From Chimonanthus salicifolius (taxonomy: Eukaryota; Streptophyta; Magnoliopsida; Laurales; Calycanthaceae): DNA of 64,000 nt. The stretch is taken from NCBI GenBank assembly GCA_013350335.1, contig CM023538.1, positions 59,075,080 through 59,139,079 on the forward strand. The letters are read 5' to 3'. Below the pieces are notes generated by a model that worked only from the letters and a program-made list of their open reading frames with translations, ran no database searches and was not told where the DNA came from. Made by a program: the position numbers and the translations under genes. Below are positions 22,560 through 42,267 of the stretch, in pieces. Numbering within the stretch: position 1 is the first letter of the stretch; the number at the start of each line of letters is the position of its first letter.

Positions 22560-23260
22560 CCCTTTAAATCTTTCTCTTCTGTAAGATTCTTTGTGTTTGG
22601 TTAGATGCAAGAGAAAGCTGCCATTTGAATTGGGTATCTTGCGCAGTAGTTGTGAAAGCAAGCTTCAATCTTAGCTGGGAATAGCATATAGCATATTTCC
22701 TCATGGTTTTAAATCAGAACACCCCTTTATCTTTCTTTTCTGTACGATTCTCTGTTTGTATTTCTTTCTTCTTTGGGTAGCTGCAAAAGAAAGCTGCAAT
22801 TTGAATTGGGTTGTCCACTGGTCTGCAAATAGTTGCAGCAAGCCTTAAGTATGAACAGGGAAGTTGCTTAATTTTTCAGAAATTGTGAAATAAGATTCTG
22901 CAGTCTGAATTGAATTCTTTGGGAGATATTTTCTAAGTAGTTCTGTTATCTGATTTTTTTTTTTTAAAATTGCTGACTTTGTTTGCTGCACTGAAAACAA
23001 TCCTCTTTCCTGAATTGGATCTTGTGGACATTATCTGATAAGCAGTCTTCCTTTTTATTTATTTTATTTTGTATATATTTTTGGGGGTGGGGGGACATTA
23101 CTTCTTAAGCATTCCTCTTCTCTGAATTGGAATTTTTCTGCCTTGTCCATAATGTTCTTTCTAAAGTTGTCTTTTATTAGATAGCTGCAAGAGCAAGCTT
23201 CAAATTGAGTGTTTTTTTATTTTTTTTTCAAACACTTGCCGGAGAAGGCTTGAAATTTAG
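22560..23260 (+). repeat. Imperfect repeats in the receptor gene leader
   Basis: Three related segments (about 22570-22690, 22737-22860 and 23160-23215) share a TCT-rich start, TAG(A/C)TGCAAGAGAAAGCTGC-like words and an ATTTGAATTGGGT follow-on. They lie 0.4-1 kb before the start codon and are probably transcribed as 5' leader or leader intron; that is inference. Confidence 0.45.
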
Positions 23261-23638
23261 TGGGTTTTTTCTTTTTTCTCTGTGCTTTTTGTTATGATTT
23301 TAATTTCCTTTGAAACTTCTCTGTCTTCATATTCGACACAGCTTATAACATCTTTAATAACTGCTTTATTTTTTATGTTCTTGTGTCTTCTTTTTGAGAA
23401 ATTTTAGTGATTTGAATTGGGACTGATCATTAATCAAATCAGTTTCAAAATTACTTTTTATTCTCTATTTATTTATTCTTGACTTGGTGTTTAGTTTCTT
23501 CTTATGTTGTTTGTTGGAGACTTGCAGATGATATGAGTTTCCACAACTTTGGTTTGAGAATAATCTAAAAATTTAGTGATAAAAGGGTGGATAGTGGGAT
23601 GAGATATTCAGTCTTTTGTATTTGGTGAAGCTTCAATC

Positions 23639-32403
<8,765 letters not shown>

Positions 32404-33181
32404 CTAATGTGTACCTACCTTCAAAGCTTGTAATTAGCCTCTCGATCCACGTGCATCAGAAATATTTTTGAACACTAGGTACTGTGGATAGAGATAGATT
32501 TTAAGAAATTATATAAAATAATAGAATCATACGAGTAATCATGCAAGTTTAGTTTGCTGCTTCGAATTAACTTTAAATATGTCACTTGGTATGCGTGTGA
32601 TTTGGTGATACTCAGCATTTGTTTGTTCCCCAAGTGCCACTTACTGCTCATCAAGCATCAAAATGTAATCCTATGTTTGTTTTGTTCATTCATGGTGCAG
32701 ATAAGTGTATAAGGTTGCATTTTCTGTATTAAATTAGAAACTTTAAACGGGTTACTTTCTCAAGAACCATGCCCAATCCAAGGAAACAGCTCCAAGAAGT
32801 GGTATTTTCCTTGCTGCTTTTGCTTTTTCATGAAACAAAACAATGGAAACATGCTAGTCCTTTTCTTTCTTTCTTTTTTGAATTTACGTGTGGGAAACCT
32901 GCGGGATACCGAGTGTAAAACCCCCACGAGTGAGTCCACTATCCCTAGAGCACACCAAGGTTAAGCCATTAGATTACACACAGTTCCTGTATGCATAAAG
33001 TACCATTCATTGGAGCCTTTACATAGGGATTCACATGTTTTCTCTATGATTTTTATCCATTGTTTTGGTCATTTTCTCTTTAGAAGAATCAATTAATCCT
33101 CCATGTTTTGATGAAACAGTTGTCAACTCTGTTCAGCTGACTTTTCTGTATTCCAACCAGAAGTTTCAGGGATTTGGCAGA
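32404..33181 (+). other. Receptor 3' flank and probable 3' UTR
   Basis: No coding signal. The first few hundred bases should be 3' UTR, but no single poly(A) signal can be assigned. The part 32880-32985 is the second copy of the short repeat seen at 9855. Confidence 0.4.
32880..32985 (+). repeat. Dispersed short repeat, copy 2
   Basis: AATTTACGTGTGGGAAACCT, then GTAAAACCCCCACGAGTGAG and CCAAGGTTAAGCCATTAGAT, matches 9855-9975 in the same order and orientation. Confidence 0.45.
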
Positions 33182-33985
33182 TTTTTTTTAAATGACAATT
33201 GTATTAATAAGTAAACGGCACCAAAGGTGGTACACAAGAAAGGAGTACAACAATAGAAAGAAACTGGAGTAGAAAAAAGAAATCCTCACTCAATACACCC
33301 TAAATATAGATAAGTCAATGCATTCTTTCCAAGTTCTCATTATCTCTAAAATGGAGAAATTTTGAAAATCAGCAAGAGTGGAGGCGCAAGCTGTGCACTT
33401 AGCCTTAACTCTAGAGAAAACATCTTGAAGACTCTCCGCGGTGCTTTTAAAAATCTTGTTGTTTCGCTCTCTCCAAATAGTCCACAAAGTTGCTAGAAGA
33501 GCAAGTCTCCACGTAGATAAAAATCTAGCTGAAAGACTAGTGATCTCCCATGCAAAGGATAATTGAGCTATCACCCACCAAACTCCGAACAGGTTGAGAA
33601 TTGAGCCCCAAATGGCCATCAAAAATAGATAGTGAATGATGATATGGTCTAAATCTTCATAAGCCCGGAGACAAAAGGGTCAAACAAGGACCATAATTCT
33701 TCCTCTTTTGCATAGGTTGTCTTGCCTAAGAATTTTGCTCAACTCCGTTGTCCAAATAAAATTGATGGCTCTCAAGGGAGCTTTTGATGACCAAACATAA
33801 GGATTTACCTATTGGAGAGGAATTACATTGGTTGTTCCACACATAGCAAGATTTCACAGATAAAGAACCAGAAGGGTCTGACATCCAAACCAAAGAATCC
33901 TTGTCCACTTGTATCTTATCAAATATATTTTCAATATCTACGGTTGATTTTATCATATTTATTGAAACGATATAAATATGCATAA
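33182..33985 (-). pseudogene. LINE ORF2 C-terminal fragment (zf-RVT region)
   Basis: On the minus strand 33983-33726 reads DSLVWMSDPSGSLSVKSCYV, the zf-RVT region typical of plant LINE ORF2. After a frameshift comes IWTTELSKILRQDNLCKRG, and 33622-33290 gives TLWTIWRERNNKIFKS and the terminal region. The 3' end (plus-strand 33182-33200) is a T run, that is, a poly-A tail on the element strand. At least one frameshift makes it dead, and its upstream boundary abuts an hAT MITE fragment. Confidence 0.75.
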
Positions 33986-33999
33986 AATGTATGGGCAGA

Positions 34000-34134
34000 G
34001 TATCGAGCTTTGGGCTTGAGAATTGATATGCTCAAGCCTGAGCCCGATAAACAATCAGGCTATAAACCAATGCTCAAGCCCTATTTTCCTCGGGCTTGTT
34101 GGGTTTAGATTTTCGGACCAAATTGCCATCCCTA
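34000..34134. mobile_element. hAT MITE end fragment
   Basis: The right end CCAAATTGCCATCCCTA is the reverse complement of the Ac/Ds-type terminus TAGGGATGGCAAT. The body has repeated GGGCTTGAG/CTCAAGCC words. No matching left end is seen, so it is partial. Confidence 0.5.
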
Positions 34135-34624
34135 ATATCATTCAAATCCTACACAAAAAAAAAAAAATTGGAATTATTACTCAGTTTCAGCATGGTATTT
34201 TTTTCTAGTCTCACTGTAACTACCCGACCCATATACAGGGCTTAGGGCTCAACTCAGCAAGAAATTGTCCGCTCTAGGCCTCGCACACAGCTAACCCAAA
34301 TGGTTTTGCCTTTGGGCCCGAGCCCACCTGGCCCGGCCCAAAACGCGTCTTGCTAGTTAAGTGGGCTTGGCCTCTTATACACCCCTCACCTCTCTCCCTT
34401 CCTAACCGATGTGGGACTCCCCACATCGGCTCGGCAAGGGTTTCACACTCACTCCATACCTATCCAAATTTATTTTTATTTGATTTCAAGTATAAGTGTA
34501 CAACCACTGTTGGGTTAAAAACTACAACTGCCGTTGGGTTAAAAACTGACATTTCTCTAGTTATTATGTCCTTAAAAGGGTGTCTCTCCTAATAAAATTA
34601 GAGTGCCTCTATTATTATTTTATA

Positions 34625-34815
34625 ATAAATTTTTTGAAGATCTAAGGTATTCAAGTCTCTTAAGCACGTGACTAATACTTGAGACATGTGCAAACCTCCA
34701 TATCCGTACACATCGAGTAATACTATGGGAAGTGGCTCTTTTGTGTTGAGATTTGAGAGTGACTTGAATTCAACACCTTCTGCATTTCAAGCAGATTCTT
34801 GACCACCAAGCCAAT
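34625..34815 (-). repeat. SINE-like repeat, third copy
   Basis: Shares the layout of 15600-15745 (GTGACTAATACTTGAGACAT, ATGTGCAAACCTCC, then GACTTGAATTCAACACC), but is more decayed. Confidence 0.3.
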
Positions 34816-35059
34816 CTCAAGGATTATCTTTTAAAATTCTATATATGCAACTTGATTTTTTACCGTCTCTTTAATTTTTTATCCATGAATAAAACTTTTC
34901 AACTTCAATAAAATTGAGATTGGTCAATTTTCATTGAATGATCCTTTGGAGTTTTTTACTCATTGAATCGTGTGAATGTCTATGGTGAAACATTTAAATG
35001 ATTGGGCTAGTAATAGGAAATTCCTCTCATAGAGGTTGGTATGCATTGATAGGGATATT

Positions 35060-35392
35060 TGGAGGTTGTGCAGGTTGGGAGGCATCATTTTCACTCACAC
35101 TCCCTGTTAAGCAAACAATGTAGCAGACTTCTTAGCAAAAGTTGTTGTTGATAAGCAAAGTCCAACTTTGAAAATATTTTCCTCTAACCAGTTTTGGAAT
35201 TAGGAGATCTGAATTCCTCTTAGCGGAGGATGTTTGTTTTGTTATGTTTTTCTTTCTTTTCTTGTTTTCCTTTTCTATTTTTTTATTTTACTTTTCATCT
35301 TGATCCGAACAATATCTTTCTTATACCTGGATCCTCCTCTTGTAACTCTTTTTTTTAATGGTACAGCCGTTAATGTTTTAAAAAAAAAATGA
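35060..35392 (+). pseudogene. LINE 3' end fragment (RNase H tail)
   Basis: Reads IIFTHTPC, a stop, ANNVADFLAKVVVDKQ, the conserved N..AD.LAK close of the plant LINE RNase H domain, then a T-rich 3' region ending in a run of ten A residues at about 35380. The in-frame stop shows it is dead. Confidence 0.65.
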
Positions 35393-35813
35393 AACAATTA
35401 AGTGACTTTAAATTTGTAACTTTTCCAATCCAAGACCATGTAATCAATATACGTTAAATCACAACCTTAGTTTAAAATATCGGTGATATTCAATAGCTTT
35501 TCCAAAGAATCCTTTATGATATCTACTAATATTATCATAGTAGGTATCATCAGAGGGTGTGTAGTCCTTCGCCAATAGAAGGTTTAAGAATATTTATATA
35601 TCATAGTATTATTTAAAGGTCATGCATTGAGTGTATTTGCATATTAAGCTAACATACAATAATTTTAGGAAATTGATAAAGATAATATATAAATAAATTA
35701 GTATTTTACATATAATTCCACCTAATAGAATTTAAGTGGTGATTAGGTACAATCCTAAAATATTACGTAATTATTTAATATTATAAATATATTATCTCTG
35801 TAAGAAAGAAACT

Positions 35814-35886
35814 GGGGATGTAGCTCAAACGGTAGAGCGCTCGCTTTGCATGCGAGAGGTACGGGGTTCGATACCCCGCATCTCCA
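35814..35886 (+). tRNA. tRNA-Ala (anticodon UGC)
   Basis: A full cloverleaf: the acceptor stem GGGGATG pairs with CATCTCC, the D arm contains AGCTCAAACGGTAGAGC, and the anticodon stem CTCGC..GCGAG holds loop TTTGCAT (anticodon TGC, reads GCA). The T arm is CGGGG TTCGATA CCCCG and the discriminator base is A. A and B boxes are intact, CCA is not encoded, and there is no intron. The run of eight T at 35887-35894 is a standard Pol III terminator. Confidence 0.97.
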
Positions 35887-35894
35887 TTTTTTTT
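35887..35894 (+). terminator. Pol III terminator of tRNA-Ala
   Basis: Eight T residues directly follow the discriminator base. Confidence 0.9.
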
Positions 35895-37539
35895 CATTTA
35901 CAGTAATCTTTTTTTCCTTTTCAATGATATCGATTTTAGATTGTGAGAAATTAGTATATAAATGCAAGTTATCTACGAATAAAGGTGATAATTTAAAAGA
36001 AAAGATGATTAGATAAATAAGAATATTTTAATCTTTTTGCAATGTTAAGATTCATATAAAATTATCTTCCAACATGTAACATTTGTAATTTTTGTGCTCC
36101 ATTTTTCTATTTACTTATTTTGGTAATTTTATTTATTTCATCAAAAAATTATTAACAACATTTAAAAAGAAAAAAAAAACTATAATTTTCAATGGTATCA
36201 TATCATGTTGTTGTTTAGGTTGAGGCCTCATTTTCATTGATGGTAATTCATCGAATAGTTAAAGATAAATGGTCATTCAATAGCAAGAAAAAAAATTTGA
36301 ATGAAGTATTGGCTAATACAATTGAAAAAGAAAATTATGAAATTTAAATACATGTGTGCCTTAAATATGCTTTTGATTTAATTCATTAACATATTTGATA
36401 TATATTTATTTCATGTATGCTTTAAATTTGATTACTCCTTTGAATTGTGTTTTGAATCATGTATACCTTTAATTTAATGATTGACTTGTTTAGCTTTGGT
36501 AAATAAGAGGATTGAATTCCCTAAGGTGAAAGCCCCACATGTCTTAGACCATATGGTGCTAACCGCCTTGCGGGGTGTGTGCGTGTGCACAAGTCTGTCT
36601 TGATGGGGAGGAGTGAGTGATGTGTGAGCACAGGGTCTACCACACTGGCAGCTCACTGACAAGCTAGAGGTGAGAGGTGAGGTGGTCACGAATTCCATAT
36701 CGAGAGCATATGAGTGATGCGCATACATGCGGGTTGGTACTTGTATGTGCATATTAGCGTAATTGATGTTTTCTTTTAAATATGGTGATTCATCTCCTGA
36801 TTTTATGTGGTACATTGATACCATGCAAGCATGATTTAAAGTTGTATTTATTTGGGTTATTTGAAATTAAGGCCTGAGGCCTAGTTAATTTTATCTCGAT
36901 GAATGATTTGAGATTGTAATGATGAATATGACCAGAGGTCCTATTGGAGTAAGGGGAAATGATGTGTATTGTATGAATGGATAGAAGTGACATTATATGT
37001 CATACAGGTAGAAAAATTTCTAAATATTATGGAATTCTGCCGAATTTTCAATAGAATTCCTCTCTTGATTAGACATTTAATTTTCTCCCCTTATTTTACT
37101 TAAATCACATCTCAAAATTTTAGAGTGCGACGGTGTTTAAAGATCATTATATCGGGAAACCGGTTTGATTTGGAATTAGGATTTCCTTTCAAAATTATAG
37201 AGTAACATAGTTTTCAACATATTTTCAGCTAAAAATCAATTTCAAATTCATAAAACTATGGAAACATATTTTTTTCTCTTTATCTTGATAGTCAACGATT
37301 ATAGATGGGCCATCGTACAGTGGAGCCATTTCAAATTATTAATTGGGAGGTCTGAATCTGATCTATCATAATTGCGACCATGGATTAAAATTTATTATCA
37401 ATTCCATAAAAGAGTGCAAATTGAACAGGGTCCTATTCGAACAGAGAACGCATGCAACCACTCAGAGACTCATTTCTCTGATGATCAATCATCAAATCCA
37501 CCAAATCCAAACCAAGCAATATATGAATTTTTTTAATAG
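35895..37539. other. Intergenic, no gene seen
   Basis: AT-rich flanks around a more GC-balanced block (36500-36760) that looks LTR-like in style but shows no ends. A possible decayed hAT remnant near 36210-36350 (EASFSLMVIHRIVKDKWSFN) is too weak to call. Confidence 0.4.
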
Positions 37540-38950
37540 AAAGTGGTTTCTACCATAGAATTGATTTTCCTCTCAATCTCAGGGCAAATGCCCTTTATCA
37601 GAACAGACATATCTCCAAAGACCAAACATAATCCATTGTCATCAAGCATAGGATTATTGCTCCGAATCGAGAAAAATTGCAGAAGAAAAGAATGCAGACA
37701 TACATACTACCTATTGCCACAATGTAACTGGAACCAATGGTTTCACAACTCTGTTTGAGGAAGTACTTTATATAGACCCACTGGAAGCCCCGAAACAATA
37801 GGCGGGTAGACCTTGGTCTTGGTCAAAGCCTACTCGAGAACAGCTCGGAACCATATTACTTTCACAAAATAAAGGGACTTATTCAGTCCTCAGTCCTCAA
37901 ATGTAAACACAGCCCCCATCTGGAGCAAACAACAGCTAATAGTGGCGAGCAATGACCACTGGTAAAATTGCATGGAGTTGTTTCAGTAACATGCAGAGCA
38001 TTTATTTACCCTAACGTTTATGTGTGAACAACATGTTTCACACTTATACATATATATATCTAGTCATTGAAAACTAGAAAATACCTGTTCTCCACCAAGT
38101 AAACCTCCAGAACTGACTCGATCATAAACATATTGTAATAGTAGAGATACCAGCAGATAGTGCTTATATGAGGTTCAGAAATGCCGCAGCAAACAACTGG
38201 TGAGCTTCGTAATCCCATCAAAAGCCAAAGGTGCCAGCATCTGGGACAGGAGCCCTGGTCTTTCTTGATAAGGCTGTGAAGCTCGCCAGTTGCAAAATCC
38301 TTCTCTGCATTCCACCCTTCTGACATGGGAAAGAATTTTTTAAAAACAGAGAGAGAGAGAGAGAGAGAGAATAAAAAAGCAGATGCATATTCTACAAGAA
38401 GAGGAAAAAACAGATCCCGATGGAAGCCAAAGCCAGACCAGAATGTTACAATGCCTTTAATAGAAATCAAAGTCAGGCTAATAGCTTGAATTGATCTCTT
38501 CAAATTTGGAAAACTATTTATCATACCAGTCATTTATTTTCACTAAAATCAGGGCAGTGATGGAGGCACACCATCTGTTAGAGCACGTCAACAATTTAAA
38601 TGGTAGAAAGCATGAGGCATACATGTCTAAATCAAAACCCAAATCCAATTTTGTCAAATTGAAGAAGTTGCAGCACTGTTTACTCGATCAAACTTGTGAA
38701 TTCTCTTAAAATCAATGCAGTCTAAAGCACTAAAGCAAATAATTAGGATAAATGTTATGATAGTCAAACCTTTCAAAAAAAAATGTGATAGTAAATACAG
38801 TTTATATCATGGATAAAGGATGAAATACAAACCTTGATATTTCAGGAGATCTTCATGCATACCACGGGAATGGTGAGCCGCGCGGCATGCTGGCACAGTC
38901 AGTGCGGGGAATGCTCTCCCGCACTGACTCAAGCAAAAGTTCATTGACTG
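37540..38950 (-). other. eRF1 3' untranslated region with two candidate introns
   Basis: Read on the minus strand, candidate exon segments are 38950-38833, 38319-38085 and from 37750 leftwards. Candidate introns are 38832-38320 (CAAG|GTTTGT .. CCATGTCAG) and 38084-37751 (ACAG|GTATTT .. CAAACAG). The first intron has a CT-repeat pyrimidine tract (the GA microsatellite at 38349-38371 on the plus strand). The first junction lies 118 nt after the stop codon, beyond the ~50-55 nt rule for NMD. After the UAG the reading frame stays open through both predicted junctions for about 130 codons. Unspliced, it closes after about 44 codons. Splice sites are predicted only. The open frame at 38533-38060 is the readthrough frame plus intron. 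Confidence 0.6.
38897..38929 (-). promoter_or_regulatory. Stem-loop just after the eRF1 stop codon
   Basis: On the mRNA, AGTCAGTGCGGG (12 nt), a 9-nt loop AGAGCATTC, then CCCGCACTGACT form a perfect 12-bp, mostly GC stem. It starts 21 nt after the UAG. Stable downstream structures can stimulate stop-codon readthrough, so a link to the readthrough context is plausible; function is inferred. Confidence 0.7.
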
Positions 38951-38953
38951 CTA
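38945..38953 (-). promoter_or_regulatory. Readthrough-type stop context UAG CAG UCA
   Basis: The eRF1 coding region ends EESE, then TAG CAGTCA. This is an exact match to the UAG-CARYYA context known to promote readthrough. Plant eRF1-1 has been reported to carry a readthrough-promoting stop and an NMD-inducing 3' UTR forming an autoregulatory loop. Confidence 0.8.
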
Positions 38954-40264
38954 TTCTGATTCTTCGTACACCTCTCCATCATCAGAAAGCTCATCAAATG
39001 ACCTCATATCGAGTTGATAACGAAGGATACCACCAATTCCACCAAATCCCCTACAGAATTGAGAGCCTTCTTGCGACTTGTTGGTGACAAACTCAAGACT
39101 ACAACCAAAGCGCCTGTACTCATTTGCAAACCACTCGAGAAGGGGCATTTTTTCTTGAACTTCTAACTCAGCAGAGTTCGACGAATCACGAAAATTGCTC
39201 TGATTCGCTTCTTGATCCTTGTTCAGATGCTTTACGATGAGCTCCCCAGTAACAGAGTTCTTCAACACATATCGGCTCATGTCCAGATTTTCCCACACAA
39301 TAAGTGTTTCCACTGCACCCATCTCCAAACCCTTTAGTGTGTCATCTACCCCAAAGACATACTTCCCGGTATCTTGGCTAATTTCCTCAAAATACTTCCC
39401 AATTAATTTCTTCTCCTGAATGAATTTCACATTTGACAAAATCTCTGACGACAGCTCAATAGCCTGATTAAAACCATTCTCTCCTCCATAAGAGACATCA
39501 ACCACATTCAGTATCTTGGCCTGGAGACGGGGATCAAACATGTCTGACTGACTTAATTCTGTCTTGAAATCAGCAGAACCAGCCAAAATCAGCCCTGAAA
39601 CATTGGGCTGACTTGTTGACGGGTTGATAAAAAACTGTGTTGCAAGCTCAGCTGTCTTCCTCACATAATTGTGACGTTTCTCCATCCGAAGCCGAGCAAA
39701 CCGCAGAGCTGACTGCCCTCCTCTTCCATGTTTCTTTGGTAGATCTACAGAAAATTTGTGAAGTAATTCACGTGTATTTCCACTTAAAGTACCAAAAAGG
39801 GTTCCATTCCCATCCATTACTATGAAACCAAATTTATCATCAGATTCCAAAAGTTCATTCAGAGCCTCAGTGTGGAACTTATTGTCACAAAGGTACAAAG
39901 ATGCATTTATGGGCCTAAAAGGCTCAAAGTCTATTGTAACTTTCTTTTCCTTCCCATCTTCGGTGACAATAGTCCCAGTGTAAAGAACCAGTCCATTTGG
40001 AGGAACCTTGTTGTAAAGCTTCAACCTCTGCTGAGCAGAGGTAATGGCACCCAACACGGATTGCCGATTTACTCGGCTCTTGATGTTTGAAGCGGTTCCA
40101 AATTCATCACCCAACATCTTAGTTACACGAGATATTTGATCACGTGGAGGCATAATCAAGGAGATCATGCTCGTTCCATTCCCTCTTGCAGCTTCGAGTG
40201 CCTTTATCAGTTTCTTAATCTTCCACATCTCAATGTTTCTGTCAGTGTCATGCCCATCTGCCAT
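38951..40264 (-). CDS. eRF1: Eukaryotic peptide chain release factor subunit 1
   Basis: Recognises all three stop codons in the ribosomal A site and triggers peptide release, working with the GTPase eRF3 in the cytosol. The 437-residue product is full length for plants and intronless. Domain 1 carries GTS (30-32), the stop-decoding TASNIKS loop (NIKS at 60-63) and YLCDNKF (124-130). Domain 2 carries the catalytic GGQ (182-184) in [20 protein letters not shown]. Domain 3, for eRF3 binding, ends in acidic [13 protein letters not shown]. The start is the ATG at 40264 ([10 protein letters not shown], the conserved plant start). The upstream in-frame stretch of Leu codons to 40363 is intron, because a clean acceptor (TTGTACAG) lies 33 nt before this ATG. 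All key motifs are intact. Regulation by stop-codon readthrough plus NMD is likely (see the stop context, stem-loop and 3' UTR entries). Confidence 0.97.
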   Translation of the reverse strand: MADGHDTDRNIEMWKIKKLIKALEAARGNGTSMISLIMPPRDQISRVTKMLGDEFGTASNIKSRVNRQSVLGAITSAQQRLKLYNKVPPNGLVLYTGTIVTEDGKEKKVTIDFEPFRPINASLYLCDNKFHTEALNELLESDDKFGFIVMDGNGTLFGTLSGNTRELLHKFSVDLPKKHGRGGQSALRFARLRMEKRHNYVRKTAELATQFFINPSTSQPNVSGLILAGSADFKTELSQSDMFDPRLQAKILNVVDVSYGGENGFNQAIELSSEILSNVKFIQEKKLIGKYFEEISQDTGKYVFGVDDTLKGLEMGAVETLIVWENLDMSRYVLKNSVTGELIVKHLNKDQEANQSNFRDSSNSAELEVQEKMPLLEWFANEYRRFGCSLEFVTNKSQEGSQFCRGFGGIGGILRYQLDMRSFDELSDDGEVYEESE

Positions 40265-40334
40265 TGCGATTAGGAGGACAACAAACAAGAGTATTACCTG
40301 TACAAGTAACAGATAAATCAATACAAGTAACCAA

Positions 40335-40371
40335 AATAATAATAATAATAACAACAACAACAATAATAATG
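40335..40371. repeat. AAT/AAC trinucleotide microsatellite
   Basis: AATAATAATAATAACAACAA followed by more AAT units, within the predicted leader intron. On the coding strand it gives the spurious Leu run upstream of eRF1. Confidence 0.85.
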
Positions 40372-41469
40372 TGTTCCATAGAAGTGTTAAAAATCATAAC
40401 TGCAAGGGGGTGCCATCACAAAATTCATATGCATGTTACAAGTCAGAAACATATGGATACTTGGAAATTAATAAAGTATAACAAAACAAATCAACCACAG
40501 ACACATATACAGAAACCAAACTGCCTAGGTCCTTTATCTTTGAGAAGAAGGAAATCTGTTAACCTTTTTATCAGTAACAAGTCATCATACATTTGAAATT
40601 TGGTTATAATACCAAGAAACAAAATGCAGTGCCACAAGAATCTGTCCATTCTTTCACATAAAGTCTTTCAACACAGACTGAAGTTATTAAGTAATGGTCA
40701 CTGTAATTGTTTGGAACTGATATATTGGTAATGTGCCTGCCAGTTCTTTTAAAAAATAAAAAAAATCTTTAGTAAAATAGTTCAAGAAAATAAAAAAAAC
40801 AAAAATAAATGTGTGGTGGCATGAACCAATGAATTCAACAAGCTTAGAGTTCTAAGCATGCATGGAAAATGGACAATGCAGAGGATGATCAACATCTTCA
40901 GAGTCACGAAGACAGTCTATGATTCTATGACTGGTGAATATTGTCTTGTGTGATATTTTCCTTACACTAGTTGTCATTGAAGAAGCTAAGAGCCTGTAAG
41001 GGCCCTTCACAACCTAGACACAGTCAGGTTGACAATAAAATTACAATCACAATGATTTCTCCATTCAAAGAAAGACTTCATGAAAAATGGTCCGGGGTCC
41101 AAAAGGATCCAGCCACCAAGATCTATAATCAAGCTCAATAGAAAGAAGAAAGACTTTTCAAGAAGATTAAGGAAATACAAAATCGCTTGTCATTATCTGA
41201 AAGATACTTCAAAAACGAATATCCTAAACACTAAAAAAAATCAACAACTACTGCATCAGGACAAACAAATTTAAGACACAAATGGAAGCTGGTTAGCGAA
41301 AGGAAAATAACCACGCGTAACATTTTCAAAAAATAAACCAAATTCTCTCTACCACCCGATAATGGATACCCCCACATGAATTTGTCAACACAAGCACAAA
41401 TGGCTCTCTACATCCTTGACAATTTCCACAAGTTCAGGTTGAGTTCCTATCCTGAGTTATCGAACCCAT

Positions 41470-42267
41470 ACTTGGCAATCACAAGATACTTCCATGAGGC
41501 ATCATTCTCTTAACCAAATATCCAAAGCCACTTAGAGAGAAGGGCCTCATTGACATCAGCAATGGGTCTCATGCCCAAACCACCATCTTTAATGGATGGA
41601 CCAACAAGTGCCAAATAACAAGATAATTTTTTCATCATACTCCAAGATCCACTCTTCATAGACTTGAAAGTATCAAGAATGTAGATAGGAAGGGCCAAGA
41701 GAACAAACCTCAGTAACATGATACACCCACCTTTGGAGAGATACTTCTCTCTCCAAGAAGGTAAGTCTCTTGTTGGAATTATCAATGATGGGTTCCCAAA
41801 GGGAATGTCAAAGAGTCCCAACGAAAAGAGAAAGGCCAAGATAAATGGAAGAATAGTGGGCGTTGGGAGATTTGGCAAATGCAATTAAGTAAGCAAAGGG
41901 ACAAAATGTCCGCCCTAGAAATCGATCACTTTGGTTAGAGAGATTAGGGAGTTAGCTTTGGGGATGGATGTAACGTTTGTCCAGATCGGCCGATCAACGA
42001 ATGGAATGGCAGATTATTTTGCCAAGCTTGGAGTCACCAACCTTTTCCGGTGTTTCCTTCTTCGAGTTTGGAGGAGCTTCTGTTCTTATTTTATTGTATT
42101 TTCTGTTATTTTTTTTGAAAGGTTATTGTATTTTCTGTTTTTACTAGTTGTTATTTTATTTTCTTCTCTTGTTTGGGTTTAATTCTTTTAGACCTTTTCT
42201 TTCTTCTTGTATTTGTACTCTTTTATTTTAAATATAATTTTCTTGGTTACCGCTCAAAAAAAAAAAG
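41470..42267. mobile_element. LINE fragment with inverted 5' part
   Basis: On the minus strand 41884-41510 reads WREKYLSKGGCIMLLRFVLL, then GGLGMRPIADVNEALLSKWL, the reverse transcriptase end of plant L1-type ORF2. On the plus strand 41931-42060 reads VREIRELALG, then GMADYFAKLGVTN, the RNase H end. It is followed by a T-rich 3' region and a CTCAAAAAAAAAAA tail at 42267. The two parts come from one family in head-to-head order, as left by twin priming. Both lie in the predicted eRF1 leader intron. Target duplications were not found. Confidence 0.7.

Noticed and set aside
36210..36350. Possible hAT dimerisation remnant (EASFSLMVIHR)
   Set aside because: Only a short stretch of weak similarity, without the flanking hAT pattern seen at 7659-7850.
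40265..40363. In-frame extension of eRF1 with a Leu-rich, membrane-like N-terminus
   Set aside because: It is the translation of an AAT/AAC microsatellite in the leader intron; a splice acceptor separates it from the conserved MADGHD start.
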